Part shown: positions 23,721 to 38,161 of the stretch, one piece after another
Layout of the letters: each line of letters opens with the position of its first letter
Numbering within the stretch: the first letter of the stretch is position 1
Source: Galdieria sulphuraria
Taxonomy: Eukaryota; Rhodophyta; Bangiophyceae; Galdieriales; Galdieriaceae
Assembly: GCF_000341285.1 (NCBI RefSeq)
Contig: NW_005178446.1
Span: 1-64,000, forward strand
Length of the DNA: 64,000 nucleotides
Direction: 5' to 3'
Notes under the pieces: generated by a model
Seen by the model: only the letters and a program-made list of their open reading frames with translations
Told to the model about the DNA's origin: nothing
The model's database searches: none
Position numbers and translations under genes: made by a program

Positions 23721-26700
23721 ATGGTTAACAGATTGGACAGTTTTTCTTGCCATTCCGTAAGCGTAGGTAAGTGTTTCTCCTTTGCCAGTTGTGTTTGTGT
23801 AGCAGTTTCACGAATCACGATGGTATCTGAACTAGGCGATTGACTCTTTTCATGTCTCCATAGTGATGTCACCACCGCAGTACTCGAAGCCACTATTCGA
23901 GAAGGATCCAACCAATGCAAAGCAGTTTGCCAACCAGTGGATTGTAATCGGAAACTGATTTCTAGCAACGAATCTGTTCCCTCATGAGTCATATTGACTT
24001 TTTGTATGGCAGTTTGTGGAATTCGCCAAAGTAAGGTTATTGGACTATGTCGAGAAGAATCCTTTGTTTGTTGTTTCAATGCGGTTATATGACTCGTAGA
24101 TAAAATGAAATAGGTTTGATAAGGAATGTCTTGTTCCCAATCCTCGTGTTGAATATGCATGATGTATCGTTCACGTCGTTGAGGATCGGTTTGTCGAAGT
24201 AAATATTGACCCTTTGCAGCATAAGGATCGTATTTCTTGATAGGATAACCTTTCATCACATATCTTGGTAACCGAATTCTTTCACTTTCTGTGGCCTGCA
24301 ATCCTGTCATATTTCTTGTCCCTTCAGCCACATTCGAAATAAAAAAGAAAAATCCAGAAAGAGGTAAAGAAACAATGCTTGTAACGGCTGCCATTGAAGA
24401 AGAAGAAGAAGTATCCGTTGCAAATGAGTCATCGCTATCACGAGAAACACTTTCGCCAAATGGAACATTACACATGTAACTTAAACACGTGCGCCATCTT
24501 TGTAATCCCATCAAAGTCCCTGGAACCCATTATCAACATTAGTATATCCTTCGTATAAACCATATGTACACTTTACCATTCCAAATATCCGTTGCATGCT
24601 TCCATTCTTCTTCATGTGCACTTAAAGTAGAAATGAATGCACGATTCATACTTCCGTAGGCAATACCCTTTGATAAATGCAATCAAACATCGATACTTTC
24701 TTATTCAAGCATTGTTCTTTTACCTTTGCTAAAGCCCAGCTTAGACGACTGACTGGTTGAGCTATACTATAAATACAAGAACGTCCCAACATAATGGTTC
24801 CTCTATGAACTCCTCTCCATAGGGAATGAGGCTCACCAGTTAAGCTTCCTCTTATCGGTTCTACAAAAAACTGCAAGGTTCCTTGACGCAAATGTAATAC
24901 TGTGCTAGTCATATCACCGAGAGCAGAAAGACCACCAAGAGCAGTAAACATGTTGCTCCATAAAGACTTGATAACATGCCACAAAATGTTGCGACTCAAA
25001 CCATCTAATGTCTCGACAGCATTGTTCAACTCGAGTTGATCAACCCATAAAAGATTATCTTCAATTTCACCCAATAATAGACCAGTATTTCTCATCCACG
25101 ATTCCATAAAAGGCAACCAACCTCTTTCAAAACTACCTTTCATAGTAAATGAAAAACGACAAGCTACAGGATGCAATATGACATGTTCAAAATAAGAAGG
25201 TGTGTCGGTACGATTCAAATGAGGCGAAATCAACTTTGTAAATACTTGCTCTACTGATGGCAAAGAATCCCCTCGAGACAACCAAACGTCTTCCAAAATA
25301 TGAAAACTATCCAATGCTTGACTAAAATATTTGGCTCTTTGCTTAATAAACTCCAATAGCCGAAACAACAGTTCATTATCCATCTTCAAAGCAAATTCAG
25401 ATACCAAAACATCTATTTGATGGTAGTGATTGACGGTTTCAAAGGACTGCATTTCTAGAAATATGAAGAGAAAGGGATGTTGCAGAGATGCTAACAATAC
25501 GGGACTATCACTTAAGGTGATAGATTGGTCACATTGAAAATGAGATACTGTCATCTCTACTTTCCTTATGGATGACTGTTGTTTTAAAGAAAACAATAAA
25601 TTCGATAAAGAAATGTAAAAACACTCTTCCCAAAGCTCCTCATCGTCTATAAAAGATATGCCAATGAACGGAATCGTCACTTGAAAATGGAAGGAACAAA
25701 CTTGACTAGTTTCTGTCGATTCCACAACTGCTGTCGACTTGGGGGTGGCAACCTTTAAATATTTACTTCGTTTCCATGGAACTAGAAAATTCCAACGTTG
25801 TGCTACCGAAGAGTATAGGGAATGTGTCCAGTCATAAGTCTCTTTGCGTATACTTTCCAATCGAATGGTCAAAACTCTTCCAAGTAGTTCTACTGTAGCA
25901 TTCAACTAATTCACATGTGATAATGAAAAGAAAAGTGAATACACAGACTTACTTGATAAAAAGAAGAGTCTGATGCATCGTTACTCATTAATTGCTCCGT
26001 AAGAACTTGAGTACCCATATCTTTGATATTCAGACGAAATTTAGAAATGCCTTGGCGATGTTGAACGAATAGAGAAATGACCCTTGTTGCTAAAGGATCG
26101 CTCCATATCAATCGTTCACTTGTTTGAGATGGAACAAGTCTGATGTCATGCAGATACTTTTCTTGACCATATGCAATCTATTTGCTTTGAATGTGAGTAA
26201 AATTCACATTTTGACTTCGATTTCATTACCAAAAATAGCGTCCAGTTTTTGATTTCTGTCTTCGTTTGTGAATAAGCTTTCTTCAATATGATGAATTGTG
26301 TTCTCGTTGAAGGATCCCGTGAAGTCCTTATCTACATCGGAAAATATCAAACAAATAAATACACCAAAGATTCTTGTCTTACCATCCAAAATATCCTATC
26401 CAACATAAAATCTTCTGGATAAGGATAATCAAAAACAGTGTGGGGTCTTTTCCAAATAGAATCTGAAACTTGTAGAGATTCAATGCGTTTTAATTGTTCC
26501 ATTTCTTTAGGAATATTTACAGCGACAGTAAACTCTGAAGGAGCGTTGACAGCAAACCAATCACTCCAAAGAAAAACATAGTTTCCACCGTTTCTCTCCA
26601 CTTCGTCTTGTGCGGAAGAAACGGAAATTGACTGAGTTTCATATCCTTCCTCTTCATATTTACGAGACATTCGGAACCCAATCTATAAAATATTTCAACA

Positions 26701-29700
26701 ACAATACTTTGGATGATAGTTGGAGACTTTGACCAACCCGAATACATAATTTTGTTCGTTTTCTTGTCGGCATATTTTGAAAAAGCAGAGGCACTTTGTC
26801 CTTTAAACTAACCCACTGAAATAGCTTGCGTGTAGCGTGAGTCTCAGACTCGATCCGTCTGTCTGTTTTGCGCCCATTATGACCAAGATAGACACCATGA
26901 AGAGCCACATGATCCTAAAATGCAGTTCAACTGGCTGACTACTTCTGAGAAAGTTGTAACGTACCATTTCGACTCCAAATGAAGCAAACTTTTGAATGAG
27001 CGGGTCATTGACCAAGTCTTGTTCTTCCAGTTGAAAACAAAAAAGGGTTTCAGGCAAAATCGATAATGCCTTGGAATCTTCATAAGAAGGATGAAACTGC
27101 GTATAGACACTTAAACGAAGAAATGCAGCCGCTTCAAAAAGTCCTCTTCGTAACGAGGAATAAATAGAAAGTTTGGGTATTCGATAAATAGATGAATAAG
27201 CAACTTTCAGTGTTACAGAATGATAACCCAAAATACTGACAGGAATTGCACGACTCTTAGGACATTCAGGTATCCAAATCGAAATGTAATGAAGACCTTT
27301 GCGACCAATTCGCAACTATTTTCAATAGAGCCTGTCTTAGTGAAAATGACAATAGGAAAGAGTCAAGCAAATACCATTCCAGCCTTGTCAAGATGATTCA
27401 GTGACATCATAACAGGGAACGTATCTTCGACACCTAAGACACAACACTCCATCGATAGATATCTTTAAAAATTGTTCGAATACATACCTGAATGAACGTT
27501 TTCTATAGTAGAAGAAATACCACTGGCTATACCAAAAATATCTCTGAAAAGTAATGGTAAGCCAGTACAATTGGATACCCAATACGGACTGCTTAAACGA
27601 GCAAGTAAACTAGAATCGTTCTCTCCTAGGAAAAGGCCAAAGTGCATTTGCAATAGTCGACCATCCGAATGGTAAAATGTAGCCTTGGAACAATGATGAG
27701 CAAAACATAATATTTTCTAAGAAATGACTTACATGATGTTCTTTGAGGCATCTTTTAGTCTCCATTGTGTTCCAGCTGTCAATCAAACAATCAGAATCAA
27801 TAGGAAATAGGACTAACTTTTTCCAGGATGATAAATTATCAAAATGATGAACTTGATTAGGTTCCACAAAAATTCCCGATAGATCACCCAACTGAAACCA
27901 TTCGATTGCTAAGAGACAAGATGAATACAGGCAATATTTCTTTCTGCACTATGAGCATGAAATATTCATGTGAAATACAATCGACTTACTTGAGTGGTTT
28001 CACCTGGTTGAAGACGTCCTTGAAGTTCCTTCCAAGAGATCCAATACACATAGCCATTATGTTGTCTTCCCACATACATTCGATAAGAGATTGCAACTGC
28101 CAGTTCGTTCCTTACAAGCAAAGGAGCCATAATCTTCCAAAAAATAACCAAAAACTATAAAACAAGCCAAAGATTTTTTACCTTCATTTCTCCACAGGAT
28201 AAACACTGCAATAAAACTGCTCCTGTCACATCCATAGGTCTTTTATAGAATCCATCCCTCTTTGACGAAGAATGCGAGTTTTCTTCTATTCTTTCTGCAA
28301 GACAAACCGAACTTTGTCGTTGTACACTATTCTCTTGTCTTTTGTATGAAACTGCAACGATATCTTCCTCGAAAAGTTTTGTCCATCTTATTGGAAAGGA
28401 TACTAAAACATGTTTTTCTTTTAGAATGAATTCTTCTTTCAACTGAACTGAAACACTCCAATGAGAAGCTAATGCATCATTATCATCATTCCAACTCTCT
28501 ACTGCAAATCGAACATAGCACGTCTAATACTCCAGAATGAGTATACCAACGACTCAAATGAAATGGAATACTTACCCAACTACAAAATACAAAAGGAATA
28601 ATGAAATTCGAATCAGAATTCAGAAAAGATGCCTTTTGAATAACAGAACCGCTCAAACTTTTCTCATGTGACGCAAAAATTTCAGACTGACTATCCTTCT
28701 CTACAATGGGTACTTGATATAACTGCAACATTATCTTATTTACATCACTACAAGTACTAGAAGATAGGCTTGGATCATAAATATTGCCAACAGAGTCTTC
28801 CAAAAGAAATAACAATCCAAAGTTGGTGTTGTTTACAAACTTGAAGACCGAACGAATGACTATCTCCCATTGAGTTTCCAACAGAGACACCTTCAAGAAA
28901 TAATATGTGCCTTTTCAAATTGTAAATTAGCTTACTTACTTGCAAACAAAGAGTGCCCATTTCATTCAAGTCATCCATTTCAAACACCGGTAGAAAATAG
29001 ACGTCTTCTTGAAATAGACGTATTTTCCCTTTAGCTCTTAAAGGAATAGGTAGAAATGTAACCTTTTGTAGTTCATTTCAAATTATTCTGGATAACAATC
29101 GAAAACTTACGGTTAGTTTGACAGATTGTTCCAACTTATCAGTGAAAGACTCATCTCTGTCTGCCCATCGATGAATACGATCCAAAAAACGACTGTGTAT
29201 ATAAATAACTTGTTCGCTATTTCTTGCCAATCTCATATCATCACAAAATAAAATGTCTTCCTTTTCCCATCTGCATCCTGTCAACATGAAATCTAAACCA
29301 GTTCCATTTCTATTGCAATAATGAAATTCGCTCGTTCCAAAATACTATCCAATCCATTCATTACCTGATAAGTACAGAACGAATTGAATGACTTGGCTTA
29401 AACTCCAAAGACGAATCTGCACTTTGTAAATGGCTATCTGTACTCTCCTTACTATTGTTGTTAATCAGACTTTCAAATCTTTGCAATTCTATCAAGGAGA
29501 CTTTGGAGAAGAACAATACTGAAACATCTTTCCATCTCGTGATATATGAAATTAGAGAATGGAGCCAAGTTTCTGTCAATGTGATTTGAATTGCATCTCC
29601 AAGCAAAATATGAACTTGTTGTTTACGATCAGCACATTCCAACTTCCTCATAGCTACAAACTCGACTTGACAGGGTTCTAGTAGGTTATTCCACGTCCTG

Positions 29701-32700
29701 TAAACGATATGTCAGCAGCAGGAAGATCTCATGGAAAACTTCAGAAACTTACCCATGTACAACTGCAAACTGATAAAGTCTCAATAACAGAGACAAATGC
29801 AAAGAGTATTCGCTAGTTAGTGACCAAAACATTCCACTTCCATGAAAATTGCTAACAACTGTCTCCACAATACTAAAAGAAGAACCTCGTTCATAGCTGA
29901 TTAGACTGAGACGAATGTCTTCCATTTGAATATCCAGATTGTATGAAAGTTGTTCCTTGTAACAAGGTACGGATAGAACTCTATTCATTTCCGTCTTCCT
30001 CACTGTATGTGAAGTATTCGACAACTGAAAAGAGTCCTTGCATTCCTTAATACAGGAAAGAATAAGAACGACATCTTCCATCAACAAATATCCTTCTACT
30101 CTTGTCATACTAAATACAATGGATTTTGATGCAGAGTCTGTATTGATATTGTTGGAAATAACCGAAGATGATGCTGTCTCATCTGGTCCCACCATTACCT
30201 TGACAGAAATTTCAATAGGAACGATAATATTGTAGGACTTGTCTTGAAATATACTCCAAGAACGATGAATACACACAAATTGATGCAACAGACAAGACAA
30301 CTCATGAATTTCCAGATAAGGCTGCGTCTGAAAGAATGTAAATGCATTTTCAAAAAGAATCAAAAATGAACTTACTTGAATGGTTCCCTTTAGATTAGGA
30401 TTAACTCTCAAAATCAACTCATGAAACCCATCATTGATTTCCACATTCCTGGCTTTCGATATACCAGCGATAAAGTGCAACTCTATTGGCAGGTCGATAT
30501 CCCATGTGAACTGCTTGTCATTACGAGTATCTGCAGTTGCTGAGTAGACTTCATTACCAACGCCACGAATGCTGTTCAGATAACTTGGGATTTCCTTAAC
30601 GATATAGACGATGTTAGCTACCAACTGTCTAGTACCGGTCATTCCCAAAAACAACTGTAAGGATTGGTTATCTTTTGAAGTAACCTGTATTCCAAAAGAT
30701 GAAGGATCCAACGAAAGAGAAAACGCAAAACTTCCAATAGTAACTAGGGAAGAAATTCGTGAGAAATAATGCCATTCATATAATGAGGAGTATGATTCTC
30801 CAATGTGAATGTTTTTCGAAGCTATATTCATATGAAGTTTGGTTCCAGGCACTTTATCATCGACCTTTCCACCGAGAAATATTTCTAATATAAAGTTATT
30901 GGATAATAACTCATTTCTGATCCATTCAGTATCAACAAAATCATTCCAAAGACTCCAATTTTCCAGTTCTTCTAAAATATCCAAAGGCATGTCCATGGCA
31001 AAAACACTGTTTGGAAGGAGCAATTCTGAATTCTCATCAAACCACTTGATAGAAATACTATCAAATTGGTGTCTTATCGAAATACTCTTATTGGTCGATG
31101 GTTGTTCCTTCATAGGAGAATTACTATTCCCTTGCAACAACGTATATGGATACGTCACAAATATCGGAAACACCAAACGCAAGATGTCCAATATGGAAGC
31201 TTTTCTAAGAAGTATCGACAAATGAGAACTAGAAATAGATAAGGTTAGAGGTTGAGAGGATCCCATTAAAATATTCAAGTTCATATGACTAGGATAAAGC
31301 AATGGAACCAAAATAAAAACTGAGTCTCTTGCTTCTCTGCGAAAAACGAACCCTTGATCAACCTTCCAATCCTCGCCTTTAATGATAATACTAACTTGAT
31401 GATTGCCGTTGTTCTCAGGTGAACCTGCTCCTTCATTTTTGACCATGATTCCGAGTTGGACATTACGAGAGTTGCACTGCAGATAGTTTGATAACGAATC
31501 AGTGTCATCCAGGCATGGAATACCGATAGTTGGATTATCGATAGTAAAATGAAGACTCAAAAGGATGCTTGTAACGTTGTCCTTCTTTTTGTTTGAATTT
31601 CGCATATTTCCCAAAGCAACGAAACGAAGAATAACTACTACAAGGTCCATAATGGCAAAGTGATTATATAAACTATGAAGTTGAGAAAGACGAAATGTGA
31701 GCAACAATGTATTTTGCGTTTCAGTATCTGCATTCAAAGACATATCGAAATGCAATGGAAACAACTTGTCGTCTTTGGGATGAAAACTCAGAATCTTTTC
31801 TCTTTCGGCAACCAATGTCACTGCATTATTCTCCATCAGACTGTGAATAACTAATGTCTGAGGTCCAAGATCCGCAAACAATCGTAACTTCTCACTCTTG
31901 AATGAAGTATTCAAACTAAAATGAAGTTCATCGAAACTCAAAGCCAATTTTCGGAAAACTGCCAAAGTTGATGAACGTTTAGACAAATTAGGATAAATAA
32001 ATTCAACTTGACTAGAAAAAATTCGTAAATTCAACCCGAATTGAACTTGAGACTTTTTCTTCAAAGTTTGCTGAGCGTTCTTGTCGTTCCTATCTGGGTT
32101 CAACAAAGAATTCATCTGTTTCAACAATTCCAATATTTCAGTAATTTGACTACTCCAAATTACACCTTTTAAAGAACACAGAGCAACATTTATAAAAAAA
32201 TTTGTTGACAAGTTTGACGTGGTTTCTTTGGTCGCCTGCAAATATAAAGAAGAAGGTTCTATTGAATTCGAGTCTTCAGCAAAAACAGTTATGGACGCTA
32301 CTACAAACATACGTACTTGATATCGTAGGTTCCACATTCTGCAACTTTGGAGGAGCGGATAACTCGACACGGATTTCTCTTTGACTGGAATTTTGATTAC
32401 CATACCATATCTTAATCGATTGCAAATAGGCTTCCAAATTAAACTTCGCAGATGAGAACATTCCAAGTAACTCCAACTTTGTAAGTTGGCAAATTAAGCT
32501 TCTGGGATATTCTTCTTCCTGTGACTCAACATGGGAATCTGGCAATTCTAATTGCAAGGTCAGGTCAAGAGCAATACAAAAATCTAGTTTCCGTTTTTGT
32601 GAAGCAAGAAATGGTTCGGAAAAAGGATGTTCTAAAAATAAAGTTAAACCTTTGTTATAAAGCCAACAGTTTCCAAAACACTCACTTTCATCAGAAACTT

Positions 32701-35700
32701 GCATACTGAGCAAACGAATGAAACTTTCCAATGAATGAACACTGTCTGGCTTGAAAAGGCACTCTTCATTCCCCATTTTTTTCCTTAGTTTTAACGTGTC
32801 TTTATCTATACGACAGTTTGTTCCCACTTCAACGTTTCTCAAACGCTCGCAAACTATTGCATCTTTGCAAGATAAGCATGAAAAAAATTCCAACCTACAA
32901 ACATAATCATACCGTTATCAAGGCCGTTGGTGCAAAGACACAATAGACCATCTTGATACAACTCAATCAAACCTTTCATTGGCACCTATTCAACTTCTTA
33001 TGAATACTTATCAAGAAGACAATTTCCAAACTCACACTTCCTTGCTGAATTTTACCCATTAGAGTGTAAATCAACCTTTTGGATGAATTCAAACTGTGTC
33101 GAACTTTCTCCAAGATTTCTTGAATAGTCTTTATGAGCTTGGAAATTCCCTCAAACTCACTGAGATCGACTGCCAAATACAGGCTGGAATTCGCATTTAT
33201 ATTTAGAGAAGGCAAATGAAGATCCGATGCGATACTACAAGTCGAAAACAACAACTGAGATGGATGATCTGAATGGAGGTGAAGAATTCGTAGTTTTTCG
33301 GTGGATGTAAATTCAAGAGAAAAATCTGCGGCGACTCGTTGAAACTCTATTATCCAATCTTGATACAGATATATCCTTGGCCAATCTTCTTCACAACAGG
33401 GTGAGATTGTTGTCGTCGGCAATGCATTGTGAAAGCTCAATTTATCCATATGTAATTCCACATAAGTTTTGGATTGAATATCTTTGCAGAGCAAGTCAAT
33501 CTATTCATTGCAAAATTCAGAAATCTATCAACATCGTTATTCTTGAACTATCCTCCTACCTCTGCTGAACCAAGGTTTATACGAAGCTTTAGTCTCGGTT
33601 GTTGAACCTTGCGACAAATTTGAGTCCAATATTCTTTCTGACCGAATACTAAAGAAAATAATGCTCAGTTTCCTAGAACAAGGTCCTAATTGGGTCAATG
33701 ATAATATTACCTCTGAAAGGTGTGAGAGTCTCCAAATGAATAGGCTTCCTGGGAATACAATGTAATGAAAATCGAATAACTCTTGTGAGAGCATCCAACG
33801 ATGACAACTCTGCTTCAATCCCACATATATCAATGGATAGGAAGGGACCATCTCTTGTAGCTAAACATTGCAACCATTTTTCAGTATGAAGAAACATTTT
33901 AGTTTCCCAAACAAGTCTAAAATTTCTATGCAGACAAAGAAGCAAGTTCAAAGATGGGTTTCCTCGTCCAGATAAGAAATGAATGGTGGAAAGTTTTTGA
34001 AATGTTGGAGAATATTCGTCATATAAGTTGAGAGTTAGTGAGTCCATATTGATCCATAAGTATCCCAGCATGGGATGCTTGCTGTTACTTTCATACATCG
34101 ATAGACAATCGTTCGGTAGTTGCTGAGCAGTTGAAAAAACTATTCCAAGATCATTACCTTTCAACGATAAAAGAGGATAGCATAGCCTCTTATCATCTTC
34201 GTTGTAATCATAAGCAGCGGTAATCAGGTTCGACAGTGTCAACTTTATGGCTGTTTCAAAGAAAGTAGGCTTGTTCTGAATACTCTGATAAAAATTCCAT
34301 ACAAAATCGACAAACATATGACAATCCTCAACTTGATTAGACTTCTTCATATTCAAAAGTCAGATTGGCTCCATAAAATGAAACAATTTCATACTTGTAC
34401 CTTGTCTACATCTGCAGCGGAATCACCATTCATCGAAGATATTCCGTTCATATTGGGAAACTCTCCTTTCTGATAAGTAAGATAATATGCAGCTGTTCTT
34501 CCAAAAATTAACTCCTCCTCCAATAAAACATTTTCCAAAACAATGTTATTCGATGTTTTCTTTCGAATAAAACGAGATTGAACTATAAGGGAGTATACTA
34601 CAGCGATAAGAATTCTGCGATTCCCAAATTGCATCATATCCTGTATTTCAGAATGTGAATTGTGCAAAAGAGAAGATCCTATCGAAGATGTGTAAAAAGT
34701 GCCACCATCAACGCATTCCAAAGCTTTTACACACAACGGACAAATTCTGGTGGGAAGATTAATCTGATCAACAACACATCGCAAAGCATACTGCCACCAT
34801 TCTGAAATATTCAAATCTTTCTTAGGTCTGCAAGTCGGCAGGTGACTTTTTAGTCTTCGCTGTGTCAACTGCACATGAAATGCCATGTAAGTGGCTATGT
34901 ACGAAATACACCTGATTTGCTCAGCACTTGCAGTCACATTCAATTCGGAAGCTTGAACATCGAGGGAAATTTTCAAAGATTCTGAAAAATCCACAGGAGG
35001 AAACAGCAAATTGAGACTTCCATTGGCACAAAATGAAGAAATGAGACACTGCGACTCTTTTCCAGATCTTTTCATTTGTTCCAAAAACTGACTAGCGGAA
35101 CTAATATGCGATATAGGAAACTCGTACGAATTCAAATAGACGTTCAGATTCTTCAGATGAATATATTTATGAATGTCCAACGCCACTTCCAGAGAGTTGA
35201 TATCCCAAACAAAAGGCCTGCTCTTAAAGAATGCTCTTTCAACCAATAACTTTTCTACAAAAACTCCACAGCAGAGCGGACCACTCAAAGCTGTATGACA
35301 GTCCTCTAAACGGATATGAAGATTTTCGACTGTTACCTGCATAATACTCTTTATAGGTTGAACAATCCTCGCAACGTAATACATACCTTGAATTGCGCAA
35401 ATATTTTCGCTGCAGACTTCACCAACAGCTGTCGCAGAGAATCGTCGGGTACTTGTTGTGGATTAAAAAAATAGTCTCTCAATTGCTTATCCAATAGTTT
35501 TAAACGTTTCTTTTTTCGCTTCAAGTAAAATGCCCGTAAACTTCGGCTATACGTTTCAAATTCAAGTTCTGATAGCTCCGATATGGAGAAAGTTTCCAGA
35601 CAACAGGAAACTTCCTGAATTGCAATTTCTATATTGTGGAAAAACCAGGACTTTAGCTGAAACTTCAGAAGAAGCTTTCCAATGTACACAGCCTTTAAGT

Positions 35701-35872
35701 GCATTGGCAACAAAGGGGGGATAACTTGGAAGTGTTCGCCAGGAATAAAAACCTTTTGAATAACAACAAGTCCACTGTACCAATCGAAATCAACAGAAGA
35801 GACATCTATCCCTGGAAATACCAGACTTAGAAGCTTCCTAAGAAACCAACTAAGGACTTTTGAAAGAACCAT
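23714..35872 (-). CDS. VPS13: VPS13-family bridge-like lipid-transfer protein
   Basis: One long gene of some 20 or more exons on the minus strand, with short introns throughout; I estimate about 3,500 residues. It opens with a chorein N-domain (start ATG 35872, MVLSKVLSWFLRKLL, then DFDWYSGLVVIQKVFIPG and the helix pair around 35600). Long beta-rich repeats follow (35.3-29.7 kb). A region of VAB-type repeats with recurring N-T/C-G motifs (FVNNTNFGLLFLLED, NCTGLPLLFRD) lies at about 29-26 kb. The ATG2_C/DH-like region lies at 24.65-25.3 kb (GEPHSLWRGVHRGTIMLG). The C-terminal PH-like domain includes RLPRYVMKGYPIKKYDPYAA. VPS13 proteins move phospholipids between membranes at contact sites. Not every splice junction was resolved. 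Confidence 0.85.
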
Positions 35873-36485
35873 CTGCTTCCACCAAAGAAATTGCAAAACT
35901 ACATCGACATTATTTGGAATGGATATGTCCAAATCCCCCACATTCACCTTTAACAGAGAACAATTGTAAGAAATAAAAACTTCAAGTTTTCCTTTGATGC
36001 TTTATTCAGATTGAACGTTTGATTGTATTCACTGCTTTGTTACAGCAGGCTTCAAAAAAGAAGTGATAACTGTATACTCTTATAATAAAACGAAACAAAA
36101 TGGGCGGGTACAGTGGTGATCATTTTTCTAACCAACTTTGCCGTTGTGATGCACGTAACGGATCATCCACTCTGATCGGTTCACTTGTGATTTTATTAAG
36201 CCTGGATAGCTTATTCCAGCAACTTTCTTACTGTGCCTTTATCGATTTCTCTCTTAAACGAAAATGTATGACCAAATAGATATAGATTGCAGTTTTGAAT
36301 TTTCTGAGAGTGATAGTCCTTGAAGATTCTTAAACAGTGGGAAACTCAATTTAAAAACAAGCTTATAAGTAACCTCAATGCAAAGGCATTCTAGGATTGG
36401 CTATGCAAAAACTGTCAAAATCTTCTGTCCAACAAGGAAATCCTATCTTTTGTTACTCAAAATGCCATTTGATGTAGTAATTTGA
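35873..36485. other. Intergenic, between VPS13 start and the alpha-kinase
   Basis: About 610 bases. It must contain the VPS13 promoter and the 5' exon(s) of the alpha-kinase gene, whose open frame begins at 36486 without ATG. I could not place that exon with confidence; an ATG at 36461 is followed by stops unless spliced. Confidence 0.4.
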
Positions 36486-37445
36486 AGAATTGTTAAACTG
36501 GAGAGAAGGTGGGGAGACCCGGAATCTATATGGAAGTATACCTTAGACTCTTATAGTGGAACTTGGACAGTAGAACGTTGCAATATACTAGTAGCAAAAG
36601 ATAGTTTTGCTAGCGGCAGTTTCCGTTTCGCAAAGAAAGCCCTACTAATAGAAGACGAGGTATATGGCTCCCTTCAAGTTGTTAAAATTCTGAAGGAACA
36701 TATTTCGGCAAACACACCGACTGTATATTTTATTGACGTCATAATACAAAGCTTGGCAGAGCTTTTTGCTCAAGAATTTAACAAAATATATTGTGGCGCC
36801 AAAGTATCTTTTGTTCCTACCTGTGTCGTTGAATTCACAACCAAATATTCTGACTTGAAGTCTTCTCGCTTCGCAGTAATGGAGCCTCTCTTAGCGTGTC
36901 ATAGCGAGAAATTTCAAAAATACAACGACAATCAAGGAGGATACCAGTCGGATAGCTATTCTGCACACGTTGCAAATGCGTTTAGTCACTTTTCACATGT
37001 TGCCTCAGGTGGAGAACTCGTAATTTGTGACATTCAGGGTGTTGGAGAATATTACACTGACCCTCAGATTCATACTGCTCTTTTGCCTGAATTTTTGGAA
37101 ACTTTCCATTCATTGCCAGGTTTGAATAGACATGGAAAGATGCCCTTTGACGTTTTTCAAGACTTTTGCTTCTCGAATATGTCACTAGGGCTTGGCAATT
37201 TTGGATGGGAAGGTTTACAGAGATTTGTAAAAAGTCATATCTGCAACTCTGTTTGTGCGGCTTTGGGACTTGAACCTTTCATCAGGGAAAATGGCTCTCT
37301 TCCGTTTACATCTTTGCGTTCCGAGTTTCCAGGCCAATTGATCCTACAAACAACTTGCAATTCGTTGAAAACCTCACCAGTGCTAGAAAGAGTGAAGACA
37401 ACTCTTTATCGAAGTATTCTCACGGCTTGGCCGTCAACCTTTTGA
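36486..37445 (+). CDS. Alpha-kinase (eEF2K/MHCK family), 5' end unresolved
   Basis: The frame is open from 36486 to TGA 37443-37445, about 319 codons. It begins RRWGDPESIWKYTLDSYSGTW, then runs through FRFAKKALLI (ATP-binding beta sheet), VMEPLLACHSEKFQKYNDN, ANAFSHFSHVASGGELVICD, IQGVGEYYTDPQIHT, GLGNFGWEGLQRFVKSHICN and CAALGLEP. These cover the whole alpha-kinase fold, including the DxxGxG-like DIQGVG, the zinc HICNxxC knot and a GNFG loop near the C-terminus. Alpha-kinases phosphorylate residues within helices; the substrate is unknown. No ATG precedes the first conserved residue, so at least one upstream exon exists. A GTATATGG at 36660 is read through. Confidence 0.85.
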   Translation, partial: RIVKLERRWGDPESIWKYTLDSYSGTWTVERCNILVAKDSFASGSFRFAKKALLIEDEVYGSLQVVKILKEHISANTPTVYFIDVIIQSLAELFAQEFNKIYCGAKVSFVPTCVVEFTTKYSDLKSSRFAVMEPLLACHSEKFQKYNDNQGGYQSDSYSAHVANAFSHFSHVASGGELVICDIQGVGEYYTDPQIHTALLPEFLETFHSLPGLNRHGKMPFDVFQDFCFSNMSLGLGNFGWEGLQRFVKSHICNSVCAALGLEPFIRENGSLPFTSLRSEFPGQLILQTTCNSLKTSPVLERVKTTLYRSILTAWPSTF

Positions 37446-37514
37446 AGGCGCAAATTGTAGATATAAACTTCAAGACGAGTGCTCTATTCACTTTATTCTC
37501 TTGAAACTGACTTT

Positions 37515-38161
37515 CTAGAAGCTCGTACCATTTTCTTGTTTTGAGCTCACTTTACTACGCTCGTCATGTGTATCGTATTCCAATTCACACTCGACCTCAC
37601 GTCCATCCCACATAGTGCCGTTCAATTCTTCTTGTGCTTTTCGAGCCTGTTCGAATTGTGGGAAAAATACTAAACCATAAGCTTCATCGTTTGTAGTGGA
37701 ACGGCGAATTATAGCTCGAACGACATTTCCAAAAGGTTTACAACGCTCACGAAGCTCTTGCCAACGCATTTCAGGTACCAAGTGTCGAAACACGAGCCGA
37801 TAAACCTTGCGCTCTCCTTCCTGAAATATAGAGCCTCTATCTTCTCTCACAACAAGTGACCTGCCAGCAATTACGGAGTTATTAAGCAACTCAACAGCTT
37901 TCTGTGCCGCTTCTTCCGTCATATATTCCACCAAGGCACTGCCTTTCGACCGTTTTAATTTATCCAAAAACAGGTGAACGTACTGAACTGGACCTGCTTC
38001 TCTCATATGATCTTTTATTTCTTGCCAGCGAACAGTGTACGGAATATTTCCCACATAAACTCTTCTGCAGAATAACGAGTTGAAATCTTGAAGATACAAA
38101 AACTAGAATAGTTACCTCTTCTGCCTCTCTTCTATTGAAACCTTATTGTCATCAGTTCCCT
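37515..38161 (-). CDS. Two-RRM RNA-binding protein (Gbp2/Hrb1-like), 5' exons uncertain
   Basis: The main exon ends at TGA near 37515 and carries two RRMs: RVYVGNIPYTVRWQEIKDHM ... RSKGSALVEY ... RSLVVREDR, and YRLVFRHLVPEMRWQELRE ... AYGLVFF. The tryptophan after the RNP2 strand and the VREDR linker resemble the yeast SR-like mRNA-export proteins Gbp2/Hrb1 and animal hnRNP M. The exon begins after TTCTGCAG at about 38057. A preceding exon reading NKVSIEERQKRR (about 38116-38161, donor GTAACT) joins in phase. Further upstream exons (for example YPERQFLSAV near 38230) are possible, but the ATG is not found. The C-terminus is Lys/Glu-rich. Confidence 0.75.

Noticed and set aside
36660-36752. 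Possible intron starting GTATATGG in the alpha-kinase
   Set aside because: The frame is open and protein-like throughout, and removing it would delete part of the ATP-binding lobe.
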